From an uncultured Sphingomonadales bacterium (GTDB taxonomy: Bacteria; Pseudomonadota; Alphaproteobacteria; Sphingomonadales; Sphingomonadaceae): a stretch of 64,000 nt of DNA. The translations under genes and the position numbers were made by a program. Position 1 is the stretch's first letter, and the number at the start of each line of letters is the position of its first letter. Below the pieces are notes generated by a model. That model ran no database searches, had not been told where the DNA came from, and saw only the letters and a list, made by a program, of their open reading frames with translations. The stretch is from assembly GCA_903821605.1 (NCBI GenBank), contig CAIJLZ010000007.1, positions 141,392 to 205,391 of the forward strand. The letters run 5' to 3'. Below are positions 1-8,316 of this stretch, in pieces.

Positions 1-255
1 AGCATCCAACGGCCAGAAACCCGCACCCCCATGGCGGGCGGCGAGATAGCGCAGGATCGCGTTCGATTCCCACAATATCAGCCCATCGTCCTCGATCGTC
101 GGGATCAGGGCGTTGGGATTTTTCGCGAGATAGGCAGCGTCCATGCCAAACTTGCCACCGACGTCGTGGCGGACGAAATCAAGGTCCAGTTCGCGGGCGA
201 ACCATGCGACTTTCTTCACATTATGCGAATTCAACCGGCCCCAGATCGTCAGCAT
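1..255 (-). CDS. Glutathione S-transferase family protein, 3' end outside window
   Basis: Only the first 85 codons are present; the gene runs off the left edge in frame. The protein begins MLTIWGRLNSHNVKKVAW and has the thioredoxin-fold N-terminal GST domain, including the PNALIPTIEDDG stretch with the cis-proline and the ESNAILRYLA helix that binds the gamma-glutamyl part of glutathione. It starts 5 bases after the argJ stop, so it is probably the last gene of a bdhA-argJ-GST transcript. The substrate cannot be told from the N-terminal domain. This short ORF is missed if only complete ORFs are considered. Confidence 0.85.
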   Translation of the reverse strand, partial: MLTIWGRLNSHNVKKVAWFARELDLDFVRHDVGGKFGMDAAYLAKNPNALIPTIEDDGLILWESNAILRYLAARHGGAGFWPLDA

Positions 256-260
256 GGCGT

Positions 261-1493
261 TTAGCTCCGATAATCGGCGTTGATGCTGATATAGCCATGG
301 GTGAGGTCGCAGGTCCACACCGTGGCATGGCCATTGCCAAGGCCGAGATCGACCGCAATGTCGATGTCCTGTCCCTTGAGATGGGCGGCGACCGGGGCTT
401 CATCATAGCCTTCGACCGCCAGCCCGCCCTCGGCGACGACCGTGGTGCCAAAGCGGATCGAGAGTCTGTCGCGCTCGGCCGGTTCGCCAGCCTTGCCGAC
501 GGCCATCACGACCCGGCCCCAATTCGCGTCCTCGCCGGCGATGGCGGTTTTGACCAGCGGGCTGTTGGCGATGGAGAGCGCGATGCGGTGCGCGCTCGCA
601 TCATCGACCGCACCTGCGACATCAATGCGGATGAACTTGCTCGCGCCCTCGCCATCCTTGACGACGAGTTGGGCAAGCTGGAGGCAAAGATCGGTCAGCG
701 CCGCCTGAAAGGCGTCGGCGCCCCTATCATCCATGCGCGCGAGCGGAGCATTGCCCGCCGTACCCGTCGCAAAGGCCAGCACCGTGTCCGAGGTTGAGGT
801 GTCGCTGTCGACCGTGATGCAGGAGAAGCTCTTGCTGTTCGCGGCGGACAGCATTTGCTGGAGCAGCGCGGGTTCAACCGCCGCATCGGTGAAGACATAG
901 CCAAGCATCGTCGCCATGTCGGGCGCGATCATGCCCGAGCCTTTGATGATGCCGACGAGGTTGACGGTCTGATCGCCGATCACGGCCTTGGTCACCGCCG
1001 CCTTGGCGAAGGTGTCGGTGGTCATGATCGTCTCAGCCGCCGCTTCCCAACCACAGGCTTCGGCCGCTAGCGCATTGTCGATCCCGGCCATCGCCTTGTC
1101 GATGGGCAGCGGTACGCCGATCACGCCCGTGGACGACACGAAAATTTGCGCTGTCGGGCAGCCCAGTTCCTGCGCGATGCGGCCGGTGATGGCCTCGACC
1201 GCCGCGCGGCCGCGATGGCCGGTGAAGGCGTTGGAGTTGCCCGCATTGACGATCAGCGCGCGCGCCTTGCCCTGTCCGGCGACCAATGCCGAACGGCACC
1301 ATTCCACCTCGGGTGAGGGGCATTTGCTGGTTGTCGTAACGCCCGCCGCGCTGGTCCCGTCCGCCAGCGTGACGAAGGTCAGATCGCAGCGGTCCCAGTT
1401 TTTATAGCGGGCGCGGGCGACGCGCAGCGTCACGCCCGCAATCATGGGCAGGTCGGGAAAAGCAGCAGGGGCCAGCGGCGAGCGTTCGGACAT
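261..1493 (-). CDS. argJ: Bifunctional glutamate/ornithine N-acetyltransferase ArgJ
   Basis: ArgJ makes N-acetylglutamate from acetyl-CoA and, in the cyclic arginine pathway, transfers acetyl from N-acetylornithine to glutamate. The 410-residue length fits the family. The self-cleavage site is plain: GMIAPDMATML places Ala194-Thr195, and Thr195 becomes the N-terminal nucleophile of the beta chain. The substrate-binding KGSGMIAPDM and the TSDTV segment in the second half are also as expected. The ATG start gives MSERSPLAP. The neighbour upstream is bdhA, 33 bases away, and a GST follows after 5 bases, so metabolic co-transcription is likely though the three have no obvious shared pathway. Confidence 0.96.
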   Translation of the reverse strand: MSERSPLAPAAFPDLPMIAGVTLRVARARYKNWDRCDLTFVTLADGTSAAGVTTTSKCPSPEVEWCRSALVAGQGKARALIVNAGNSNAFTGHRGRAAVEAITGRIAQELGCPTAQIFVSSTGVIGVPLPIDKAMAGIDNALAAEACGWEAAAETIMTTDTFAKAAVTKAVIGDQTVNLVGIIKGSGMIAPDMATMLGYVFTDAAVEPALLQQMLSAANSKSFSCITVDSDTSTSDTVLAFATGTAGNAPLARMDDRGADAFQAALTDLCLQLAQLVVKDGEGASKFIRIDVAGAVDDASAHRIALSIANSPLVKTAIAGEDANWGRVVMAVGKAGEPAERDRLSIRFGTTVVAEGGLAVEGYDEAPVAAHLKGQDIDIAVDLGLGNGHATVWTCDLTHGYISINADYRS

Positions 1494-1526
1494 GGTCGAT
1501 CTTTCAGGTCGGTATTCGGTTGTCGT

Positions 1527-2312
1527 TTACTGGGCGGTCCAGCCGCCATCGACGGAATAATTCGCCCCCGTAATCGACTTGGCCTCGTCGCGGCAGAGGA
1601 AAAGTGCAAGCGCGGCGATTTCTTCCGGCATCGCCATCGAGCGCTGCGGGCTGGAGGCGAGCAGCACGTCGTTGAGCACCTGTTCGCGCGTCATGTTGCG
1701 GGTCTTCATCGTGTCGGGGATCTGTTTTTCGACCAAAGGGGTCCAGACATAGCCCGGCGAGATGCAGTTGACGGTGATGCCGTCACGCGCCGTTTCGAGT
1801 GCCACCGTCTTGGTCAGGCCGGTCAACCCGTGCTTGGCCGAGACATAGGCCGATTTATTGGGGCTGGCGGTCAGGCTATGGGCCGAGGCGGTGGAAATGA
1901 TCCGGCCCCAACCCTTGGCGCGCATCTGTGGCACGACGCCCCGGATGAGGAGGAACGGGGCGGTGAGCATGATCGCGATGATCTGATCCCATTTCTCGAC
2001 TGGAAATTCATCGACCGGGCAGACATGCTGAACGCCTGCATTGTTGATCAGAATATCGACACTGCCCAGTTCGCGCGCGGCATCGTCGAGCATCTGCTGC
2101 ACGCCCGCCGGATGGGCGAGATCGGCACTGGTGAAGGCGGCGGTCGTGCCGCTCAAGGCCCGGAGTTCCGCCAGTTGAGCGTCGATTTCCGCCGGGTCGC
2201 CAAAGCCGTTGATCATGACGGCGGCACCATTGCGGGCGAGTTCGGTCGCATAGGCCGCGCCGATGCCAGAGGTGGAACCCGTGATCAGCGCTGTCTTGCC
2301 CTTGAGAAACAT
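1527..2312 (-). CDS. bdhA: 3-hydroxybutyrate dehydrogenase, SDR family
   Basis: Oxidises D-3-hydroxybutyrate to acetoacetate with NAD, the last step of PHB mobilisation. At 261 residues it has the classical SDR layout: TGSTSGIG (11-18) for NAD, NNAG (90-93), Ser143, and Tyr156/Lys160 in YVSAK. The C-terminal half carries the features typical of 3-hydroxybutyrate dehydrogenases, including NCISPGYVWTPLVEKQI, and not those of FabG. The start has a good AAGGAA Shine-Dalgarno. A PHA depolymerase lies about 26 kb away on the same strand. The symbol bdhA is by family resemblance. Confidence 0.93.
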   Translation of the reverse strand: MFLKGKTALITGSTSGIGAAYATELARNGAAVMINGFGDPAEIDAQLAELRALSGTTAAFTSADLAHPAGVQQMLDDAARELGSVDILINNAGVQHVCPVDEFPVEKWDQIIAIMLTAPFLLIRGVVPQMRAKGWGRIISTASAHSLTASPNKSAYVSAKHGLTGLTKTVALETARDGITVNCISPGYVWTPLVEKQIPDTMKTRNMTREQVLNDVLLASSPQRSMAMPEEIAALALFLCRDEAKSITGANYSVDGGWTAQ

Positions 2313-2627
2313 GAACCCGTTCCTTTTCTACTTGCGCCGGAATCGCGCGATTTACGTTGCAGTGCACTATGGCCGGTGGCGCGCCTGTTCGGCAAGGGGC
2401 TTGGACCTGCCGTGTCCCGCCGAATCTGCCATTGGTGCGACAGGGGACGCCTCATCAAGAGGGTGCGCGATAATGGATCAAGAATCCTCTCGCCCAGTTG
2501 ATGAATTTGGGATAGGATGATTCGCTGTCCAAGTGTTTTCAGCTCAGGTCAGCGGGAAGAATGCGGCTAGCTCGACGCAGTTTTCTTTTAAACGATGATT
2601 CGGGCGACCTGGAAAGATTTGACTAGC
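2313..2627. other. Divergent intergenic region between bdhA and the cold-shock gene
   Basis: No gene is supported in these 315 bases; the ORFs seen here are antisense or continuations of bdhA frames. It must hold the promoters of both bdhA and the cold-shock gene and the latter's long 5' leader. A 9-base palindrome, TGCAGTGCA, lies about 45-55 bases upstream of the bdhA start. It resembles the TGCA-rich sites bound by PHB regulators, but one copy is weak evidence. Confidence 0.5.
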
Positions 2628-3458
2628 ATGGGTTTTGATAGAGGGCGGCGCGGTCAGCGCGGGGGCCGTGATCGGCGCGATGATTTCGGTGGCGAAAGTT
2701 TCGACCCGTTTGGCGGCAGTGGATTCGGTGATCGCGGCGGCTTCGGCGGCGGCTTTGCGGATCGCGGTGGTTTCAACAATGATCGTGGCGGCGGTGGCGG
2801 CTTTGGTGCCGGTCGCGGCGCGGGCGGCGGCGCAGGCGCTGGTGGCGGCGGCTTCGGCGGCGGTCGTGGCGGCTTTGGCGGCGGTCGTGGCGGCGGCGGT
2901 GCCGGTGGCGGCATGCCCCCGCAGGTGATCGGCGAAGGCTCCGGTGTCGTGAAGTTCTTCAATAGCCAGAAGGGCTTCGGCTTCATCGTGCGTGATGATG
3001 GTGGCGAGGATGTGTTCGTGCACATCAGCGCGGTTGAACAGGCGGGCCTGACCGGTCTGGCTGATGGCCAGCCGCTGCGCTTCACCCTGGTTGATCGCGG
3101 CGGCCGCATTTCGGCGACCGACCTGCAGATTGACGGCGAACCGATGCCGGTCGAGGAACGCGCACCGCGCGAACCTCGCGAGCAGCGTGAACCGCGTGCG
3201 GGTGGTGCTGGTGGCTTCGAACGTGGCCCGCAGCGTCAGCTGACCGGCGAGCGTGCGTCGGGCACTGTGAAGTTCTTCAACGCCATGAAGGGCTTTGGCT
3301 TCATCCAGCGTGATGATGGCCAGCCTGATGCCTTCGTGCATATTTCGGCCGTCGAACGCGCCGGTCTCGCCTCGCTCAACGAGGGTGACCGTCTTGAATT
3401 CGATATCGAGGTTGATCGTCGCGGCAAGTACGCGGCAGTGAACCTGAATCAGGCCTGA
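2628..3458 (+). CDS. Two-domain cold-shock protein with glycine/arginine-rich N-terminus
   Basis: A 276-residue nucleic-acid-binding protein with two cold-shock domains. The first spans about residues 104-170 (VVKFFNSQKGFGFI and VFVHISAVE), the second about 208-275 (TVKFFNAMKGFGFI, AFVHISAVE). Both keep the RNP1 KGFGFI and RNP2 VHIS aromatic motifs. The first 100 residues are almost all Gly, Arg, Asp and Phe with RGG-type repeats, so this part is likely disordered RNA-binding sequence. I chose the ATG at 2628 (MGFDRGRRG), with GGAAAG 11 bases upstream, over the in-frame ATG at 2595. Double-domain proteins occur in alphaproteobacteria; the RGG arm is more unusual. A clear terminator follows. 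Confidence 0.93.
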   Translation: MGFDRGRRGQRGGRDRRDDFGGESFDPFGGSGFGDRGGFGGGFADRGGFNNDRGGGGGFGAGRGAGGGAGAGGGGFGGGRGGFGGGRGGGGAGGGMPPQVIGEGSGVVKFFNSQKGFGFIVRDDGGEDVFVHISAVEQAGLTGLADGQPLRFTLVDRGGRISATDLQIDGEPMPVEERAPREPREQREPRAGGAGGFERGPQRQLTGERASGTVKFFNAMKGFGFIQRDDGQPDAFVHISAVERAGLASLNEGDRLEFDIEVDRRGKYAAVNLNQA

Positions 3459-3482
3459 TCTTTTAAAGATCGAAACGAAATG

Positions 3483-3515
3483 GGGCGCGTCCGGCATGCC
3501 GGCGCGCCCTTTTTT
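3483..3515 (+). terminator. Rho-independent terminator of the cold-shock gene
   Basis: GGGCGCG (3483-3489) pairs with CGCGCCC (3503-3509), and the enclosed CCGGCATGCCGG is itself self-complementary. Six T residues follow. It lies 25 bases after the cold-shock stop. Confidence 0.9.
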
Positions 3516-3577
3516 GTGACCATTTTATATGGACCGCCACCGACCGGGCGGGGGCCGGTCGGATGCTTGGCTGTGCC

Positions 3578-3988
3578 CTAAATCTGGCCGGCGAGGCGCA
3601 TGCTATGCAGGGCGCGTTCGGTCAGGATCACATGATCCACCATCTTTAATCCCAAGGCGCGACAGCCCTGCGCCAATTGACGGGTCAGCGCGATGTCGGC
3701 GCGACTGGGCTGCGGATCGCCACTTGGGTGATTATGGGCAAGGGCAAGCCCCGTCGCACCGATCATCAGCGCGTATCGCAGCACATCGGTGGTGCTGAGC
3801 GCGACGGTTTGTTCCAAGCCGTCGCTGAGTTCCCATGCGACCAGCACCTCCTGTGTGGCGCCCAAAAAGAAGACGCGCGCCTGTTCTTGGCTTGCCTCTT
3901 GCAATTGACGCAGGCCGGTCCACCAGATGTGGGCATCATCGGGAGACACGCGCCCGACGAGGGTTGATTTATACGCTACATTACTCAT
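3578..3988 (-). CDS. Short RadC-like JAB/MPN-domain protein
   Basis: A 136-residue protein consisting almost only of the JAB domain. The metal-binding signature is complete: His85, His87, Ser95 and Asp98 in HNHPSGDPQPSRAD (HxHx7SxxD). Ordinary RadC is about 220-230 residues with an N-terminal helix-hairpin-helix region; that part is absent. The role of RadC family proteins is not settled; repair in the strict sense has been questioned, and many short forms sit on mobile or accessory DNA. It is transcribed away from an AT-rich gap. The domain call is firm and the function unknown. Confidence 0.85.
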   Translation of the reverse strand: MSNVAYKSTLVGRVSPDDAHIWWTGLRQLQEASQEQARVFFLGATQEVLVAWELSDGLEQTVALSTTDVLRYALMIGATGLALAHNHPSGDPQPSRADIALTRQLAQGCRALGLKMVDHVILTERALHSMRLAGQI

Positions 3989-4414
3989 GGCTCTGGATCA
4001 TCCCATGGACATGATCATGCGCAAGTTTCGCCTGATCCATTTCGGATCGGAATGAAGAAGACTTGCACCGGATCGGTGCAGATCGATCACAGAAATTTCG
4101 CTTTCCCTTAATGGTCGATGGCCGAGCGCAAGCTTGCGTCTTAGGGGTCAGCGGGATTTTTTCGGCCATCATGTAATTCATGATAGGCATGCTATGAATC
4201 CGACAAAAAATTGTCTGAGTAATACGCCGCGCAACTCGTAACCTTGATTCATATTCTTTTACATAAATAAAAAATAAAATATCCGGATCGCGCATTGTCA
4301 TCGGAAAAGCGAAACAATACGGTTGATATAGAATAAATATATGAAGCCGTTATGGGTTTATTTTTTCTCATTTCGGTTTTATGAGTCCCCTATGGGGCAA
4401 GCGAGGCGTTCATC
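3989..4414. other. AT-rich intergenic region upstream of the AraC regulator
   Basis: This 426-base gap has no convincing gene. The last 120 bases before the AraC gene are very AT-rich: I count about 20 of 60 G+C in 4261-4320 and 16 of 60 in 4321-4380. A 106-codon minus-strand ORF lies in it but has no recognisable features and overlaps the RadC-like start. A short inverted repeat, TCATG-5-CATGA, lies near 4169-4183. Promoter elements for both flanking genes are expected here but I cannot choose one. Confidence 0.5.
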
Positions 4415-5416
4415 ATGAAACATGGTGAAATAGGGGAATTTCGGGCGGCTAGCTGCGCCGTGATGGGCCAGTTGACTGGATCTTGTCACGCGACCTTCGA
4501 TCCGGACATTCTCTACAGCCGCATTTCGTCTGGTCTGGGCGGCTTGCTCAGTCTGGATATTACCCCTGATGACGAGTTTTGGCATGTCGGGGCCCATGTC
4601 ATGGTGGGGGATGTGTCGATCGGCATTGGCGGCCAGTCACCGATTTCGGGCCATTCCCGGGCGCGGGACGATTATGGCATCATCCTGCCGCTCCAGGGCC
4701 AAATTCGCTATATGGTAGGCCGCAGTGAGCATGTGGTTCGACCGGAAGGCAATCTGTACTGCGTGCATCGCGAAGAGTCGCTTTGGGAGGCGCGGCGTCT
4801 CACATCGATGACGATCCGGCTGGATAGCGCCCGGCTTCGTGCGACGCATGCGGCGATGCTGGGTCGGCCGGGTGTCGAATTTATCTCGGGCAGCTTCGAA
4901 ATCGATATGTCGTCGTCTGTTCAGGCGGCGCGCTACCGGGCGTTGCGTTACGGGATCGCGACGGCGCTGGCGGGACTGGACGACCCGACGCTGATCTCGA
5001 CGCTACGGCTTGAAGATCATCTGTTGCGGTCGGCCGCGCTGCTATTCGATGGCACGGCGGCCTATGAGGAAGTCCCCATGGCCCATGATGGTCGTACCCG
5101 GGCACATATGGCGCGCGACCTGATGGCGTCGGCGCTGAGTCATAAATGGACCCTGACCGAGTTAGAAAGCCTGAGCGGTCTTGGCCGCCGGGCATTGCAA
5201 CTTCACTTCCTGCGCGAATTCGGGGTGCCGCCGATGCGTTGGCTGAATGGCTATCGGCTGGAACTGGCGCATGATCTGCTTGCACAGGGGCAGGTCAGTT
5301 CCGTGACAGAGGCGGCCAGTCGGGTGGGAATGGAACATTTGGGTGAGTTCAGCCGTCGTTTCAAATTGCAATATAATTGCCACCCCCGGGATGTGTTGCG
5401 CGCTGGCTCCTATTGA
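4415..5416 (+). CDS. AraC family transcriptional regulator
   Basis: A 333-residue protein with an N-terminal sensing region of the AraC_binding_2 type (about residues 40-210) and a C-terminal AraC double helix-turn-helix (about 230-330). The latter shows LTELESLSGLGRRALQLHF followed by FGVPPMRWLNGYRLE and AASRVGMEHLGEFSRRFK, the usual second recognition helix. The ATG has a GAGG-type ribosome site. No target genes are adjacent: the RadC-like gene is divergent and a tRNA follows convergently. The AT-rich upstream DNA hints at acquisition. The ligand cannot be predicted. Confidence 0.9.
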   Translation: MKHGEIGEFRAASCAVMGQLTGSCHATFDPDILYSRISSGLGGLLSLDITPDDEFWHVGAHVMVGDVSIGIGGQSPISGHSRARDDYGIILPLQGQIRYMVGRSEHVVRPEGNLYCVHREESLWEARRLTSMTIRLDSARLRATHAAMLGRPGVEFISGSFEIDMSSSVQAARYRALRYGIATALAGLDDPTLISTLRLEDHLLRSAALLFDGTAAYEEVPMAHDGRTRAHMARDLMASALSHKWTLTELESLSGLGRRALQLHFLREFGVPPMRWLNGYRLELAHDLLAQGQVSSVTEAASRVGMEHLGEFSRRFKLQYNCHPRDVLRAGSY

Positions 5417-5438
5417 CGGCGGCAAGCCCAAAACAGAA

Positions 5439-5470
5439 AAACCCCGCCGATCCGAAGACGGGCGGGGTTT
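5439..5470. terminator. Bidirectional hairpin terminator between AraC gene and tRNA-Val
   Basis: AAACCCCGCC (5439-5448) and GGCGGGGTTT (5461-5470) form a perfect 10-bp stem with a 12-base loop. It is A-flanked on one side and T-flanked on the other, so it can stop the AraC transcript from the left and the tRNA transcript from the right. Confidence 0.85.
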
Positions 5471-5474
5471 GTCA

Positions 5475-5549
5475 TGGTGGGCGTGGCAAGGATTGAACTT
5501 GCGACCCCTGCGATGTCAACACAGTGCTCTACCACTGAGCTACACGCCC
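5475..5549 (-). tRNA. tRNA-Val (anticodon GAC)
   Basis: The complement folds as a full cloverleaf: acceptor GGGCGTG/CACGCCC, D-stem GCTC/GAGC, anticodon stem CTGTG/CGCAG with loop TTGACAT (anticodon GAC, valine), a GGGTC variable region, and a T-arm GCAAG-TTCAATC-CTTGC. The discriminator is A and CCA is encoded (5477-5475). Its 3' end faces the hairpin shared with the AraC gene. Confidence 0.97.
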
Positions 5550-5609
5550 ACTGTGCGAGCGTCCTTAACGATGAGTCGGCAGACTGGCAAGAGACGTTTG
5601 CCGAATTTC

Positions 5610-5987
5610 TCAGAACTGGCCGCTCAGCGTGCCGTGCGCGAACATCTTGTCCACCTCCAACACCAGATCGCGCAGGTGGAATGGCTTGGACAGGATTTTT
5701 GCATCGGGCCGGCGGCTGCCGCCACGGAGCGCGACGGCAGAAAAGCCGGTGATGAACATCACGCGCAGATCGGGCACGATGCTACCGGCTTGCTGGGCGA
5801 GTTCGATCCCGTCCATCCCCGGCATGACGATGTCGGTCAGCAGCAGATCATAATCCGCCTGTTCGAGCAGGCCAACCGCATCCAGACCGGATTCGACCGC
5901 ATCGACTTCATATCCCGCGCGCTCAAGCGCCCGCGTCAGATGGTCGCGCATCACCCGGTCATCTTCTGCCAGCAATATCCGGACCAT
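5610..5987 (-). CDS. cpdR: CpdR, single-domain response regulator controlling ClpXP
   Basis: A 125-residue receiver domain with no output domain. Asp52 in LLLTDIVMPGMDG is the phosphoacceptor, with acidic residues Glu8-Asp10 and Lys101 in ILSKPFHLRDLVLEV. The block IELAQQA...LRVMFITGFSAVAL and the C-terminus match CpdR of Caulobacter and relatives. In its unphosphorylated state CpdR primes ClpXP for proteolysis of PdeA and, through RcdA and PopA, CtrA. A longer ORF begins at 6056, but the ATG at 5987 has a GGAAAGAG ribosome site and gives the family N-terminus MVRILLAEDD. The ctrA gene lies about 50 kb away in this window. Confidence 0.92.
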   Translation of the reverse strand: MVRILLAEDDRVMRDHLTRALERAGYEVDAVESGLDAVGLLEQADYDLLLTDIVMPGMDGIELAQQAGSIVPDLRVMFITGFSAVALRGGSRRPDAKILSKPFHLRDLVLEVDKMFAHGTLSGQF

Positions 5988-6173
5988 GTGCTCTTTCCAT
6001 CTGATCACGCCCAACGCATCATATATCACATGGCGCCGGGCGACGACACGCATCACGCGGTCGCGACCTCTGCCGATTTACGGCGGTGCACCCATCCCGC
6101 CAAGGCATAATCTGCATCCCGCCGCGGGAAAGTACTTCACCAAGTTGGTGCCGCCCGCTAGGTTCCAAACACG

Positions 6174-7142
6174 ATGGCCAATATCCACCCGCAACAGTCT
6201 GCATTGTCGCCGCGTTCGCCGGTCGCTGCGGATGGCGGGTTGCAGCATCGCCATTTCGTGCCGTTGAGCCTGTGGGATGGGGCGGTGGTGCTCCTCATCA
6301 ATCTATTATGGGGCCTCAATCTGGTGGCGATCAAGATGGCCACCCATTTGGTGGGGCCGCTGACGTCCAGCCTGTTGCGGCAGATCATCGTGATGCTCGT
6401 TTGTATCGGGGCGCTGCGGATCATGCCGGGCCGGATGCGCACCCTGCTTACCCTAGGCGTGCTGACGGGGGGGGTGTTTTATATTGCCTTGAGCTATTCG
6501 CTGGCGCTGGCGGAAAATGTCGCCTCGCTCGCGATTGCAAGCCAGTTGGGGGCACCGATCTCGATCTTGCTGGGTGTTTTCGTATTGAAGGAACATGTCG
6601 GGCGCTGGCGTATCGCGGGCATTGCTTTGGCCTTTATCGGGGTGGCGGTGCTGGTCTTTCATCCCGGCGGCGCAGGCGACATGGATGCGATTGGCCTGAC
6701 GGTGATCAGTAGCAGCATCTGGGCCGTCGGCTCGCTGTTGCAGCGCAACCTCTCGGGCGTCCCGGTGTTGACCATCTATGCCTGGATGAGCCTGATCGGC
6801 ACGTTGGTGCTGCTCCCGGTCACGATCTGGCAGGAAAGCGACCTGTTGATGCGCTTGCCCGATTTGCCGCTGCGTCATTTTGGCTGGGTTGTCTTTTCGG
6901 CGCTCGGTTCGACCCTGATCGGCCAAGGGGGCATGTCGTGGCTGTTGCAACGTCATCCGCTCAGCACTGTTGCGCCCTTGACCTTGCTCTCCCCGATTGT
7001 GGCGGTGACATCAAGTACCATGTATTTTGGTACCGCGCTTTCAACCCAGATGATCGTCGGCGGCATGATTGCGCTTGTCGGGGTGGCGATTGTCACGATC
7101 CGCAGCGCATGGTGGCGTGACCAAAGTGGACGGACCCGGTGA
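6174..7142 (+). CDS. EamA-type drug/metabolite transporter
   Basis: A 322-residue inner-membrane protein with about ten hydrophobic segments arranged as two EamA repeats. The first repeat starts near VVLLINLLWGLNLVAIK (residues about 38-54) and ends LLGVFVLKEHVGRWRIAGIALAFIG; the second starts near residue 175. Such permeases export metabolites or amino acids; the substrate is unknown. The stop overlaps the ATG of the amidase gene (TGATG), so both are translated from one transcript. Confidence 0.88.
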   Translation: MANIHPQQSALSPRSPVAADGGLQHRHFVPLSLWDGAVVLLINLLWGLNLVAIKMATHLVGPLTSSLLRQIIVMLVCIGALRIMPGRMRTLLTLGVLTGGVFYIALSYSLALAENVASLAIASQLGAPISILLGVFVLKEHVGRWRIAGIALAFIGVAVLVFHPGGAGDMDAIGLTVISSSIWAVGSLLQRNLSGVPVLTIYAWMSLIGTLVLLPVTIWQESDLLMRLPDLPLRHFGWVVFSALGSTLIGQGGMSWLLQRHPLSTVAPLTLLSPIVAVTSSTMYFGTALSTQMIVGGMIALVGVAIVTIRSAWWRDQSGRTR

Positions 7143-7852
7143 TGAAACACATATGTGACCTGCCCGGCTTGATCGACTGGCCTTCGCCCAATTTCGACGA
7201 CCGCAAGTCGCGGGTCTCGATGTTGGTGCTGCATTATACCGGGATGGAGGATGGCCCGGCGGCGATCCAGCGGTTGGCAGACCCGGAAGCGAAAGTGTCC
7301 GCTCATTATGTCGTTGAAGAGGACGGCCGCATCATCCGCATGGTGCCCGAAGATAAGCGGGCATGGCATGCCGGCCGGTCTTGGTGGCGCGGGGTGGAGG
7401 ATATTAATTCGGCCAGTATCGGCATCGAGGTCGTCAATCCGGGCCATGAATTCGGTTATCGGCCATTTCCGGAGGCGCAAGTCGATGCGTTGATCCCGCT
7501 AATTGCCGATATTGTCCGTCGCCATGGGCTGACACGCGGCAATGTCGTGGGCCATTCCGATGTCGCGCCCATGCGTAAGCAGGATCCGGGCGAGCTGTTT
7601 CCATGGCACCGGCTGGCGCGGTTGCGGCTGGCCCTACCGCGCCCGACGCGCAATTTGATGGACCCCTATTGGTCGGACGGCGGCTTCCTGCTGGCGCTTG
7701 AACGCTTCGGCTATGATGTCACCGATCGCGCGGCGGCCGTGCGCGCGTTTCAGCGGCGTTTCCGGCCTGAGTTGATCGACGGCATCATCGACGGCGAGTG
7801 TCGGGCGATCTTGCTCGCGCTGCTGCTCCCCCGCCCGCAGGGTGATAGCTGA
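7142..7852 (+). CDS. N-acetylmuramoyl-L-alanine amidase (AmiD-like)
   Basis: A 236-residue zinc amidase that cleaves the lactyl-peptide bond of muropeptides. The Amidase_2 domain shows the zinc ligands His31 (LVLHYTG), His138 (GHSD) and Asp148 (QDPG). A peptidoglycan-binding-type helical segment follows (about residues 165-230, VRAFQRRFRPELIDGIID). No signal peptide is visible, so it may act on recycled muropeptides in the cytoplasm like AmpD, although the two-domain form resembles AmiD. An in-frame GTG at 7139 is an alternative start; I prefer the ATG that gives the TGATG overlap with the permease gene. Confidence 0.9.
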   Translation: MKHICDLPGLIDWPSPNFDDRKSRVSMLVLHYTGMEDGPAAIQRLADPEAKVSAHYVVEEDGRIIRMVPEDKRAWHAGRSWWRGVEDINSASIGIEVVNPGHEFGYRPFPEAQVDALIPLIADIVRRHGLTRGNVVGHSDVAPMRKQDPGELFPWHRLARLRLALPRPTRNLMDPYWSDGGFLLALERFGYDVTDRAAAVRAFQRRFRPELIDGIIDGECRAILLALLLPRPQGDS

Positions 7853-7907
7853 CGCCGGCTATATGATCCGACTCGCTTTTCCTAAATGGTCGAGCTAGGG
7901 CGAAGGC

Positions 7908-8290
7908 GTCAGAGGGTTGGGCGACCGCTGCTGACGGTGAGAGCCGTCGGGGGAGGAAAGTCCGGGCTTCACGGAAACACGGTGCCGGGTAACGCCCGGC
8001 GGGCCGGGAAGGAATTCCCGGTTCAGGGAAAGTGCCACAGAAAGCAGACCGCCGTTGCTTCGGCACGGTAAGGGCGAAAGGGTGCGGTAAGAGCGCACCG
8101 CGTGACTGGCAACAGTCGCGGCACGGTAAACCCCACCGGAAGCAAAACCGAATAGGGGCGGCACATGGACCTGGTTCCGGTCCGTCGCCCGGGTTGGTTG
8201 CTGGAGGGCGCGGGCAACCGCGCTCCTAGATGAATGGTCGCACAGGGCGGTTCGCCGCCTGGACAAAACCCGGCTTACAGACCCTCTGAC
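7908..8290 (+). ncRNA. rnpB: RNase P RNA, bacterial type A
   Basis: Catalytic RNA for tRNA 5' maturation. The universal core is visible: GAGGAAAGTCCGGGCT near 7953-7968, an ACAGAAA segment near 8037, the GCGAAAGGG-type element, and the 3' ACAAAACCCGGCTTACAG near 8263. Helix P1 pairs GTCAGAGGGT (7908-7917) with ACCCTCTGAC (8281-8290), which fixes the approximate ends. It is convergent with rimM, leaving 26 bases between them. No strong terminator is obvious. Confidence 0.95.
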
Positions 8291-8316
8291 ATTTTACTGA
8301 TGGATGGGCGCGCGTG

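Noticed and set aside
2544..3497. 317-codon minus-strand ORF antisense to the cold-shock gene
   Set aside because: It is the complement of Gly/Arg-rich codons and covers a terminator; the sense strand has two clear cold-shock domains.
3981..4301. 106-codon minus-strand ORF upstream of the RadC-like gene
   Set aside because: No recognisable domain or ribosome site, it lies in AT-rich DNA and overlaps the RadC-like start.
5343..6110. 255-codon plus-strand ORF spanning the AraC end, tRNA-Val and cpdR
   Set aside because: It crosses a tRNA and a terminator and runs antisense to a recognised gene.
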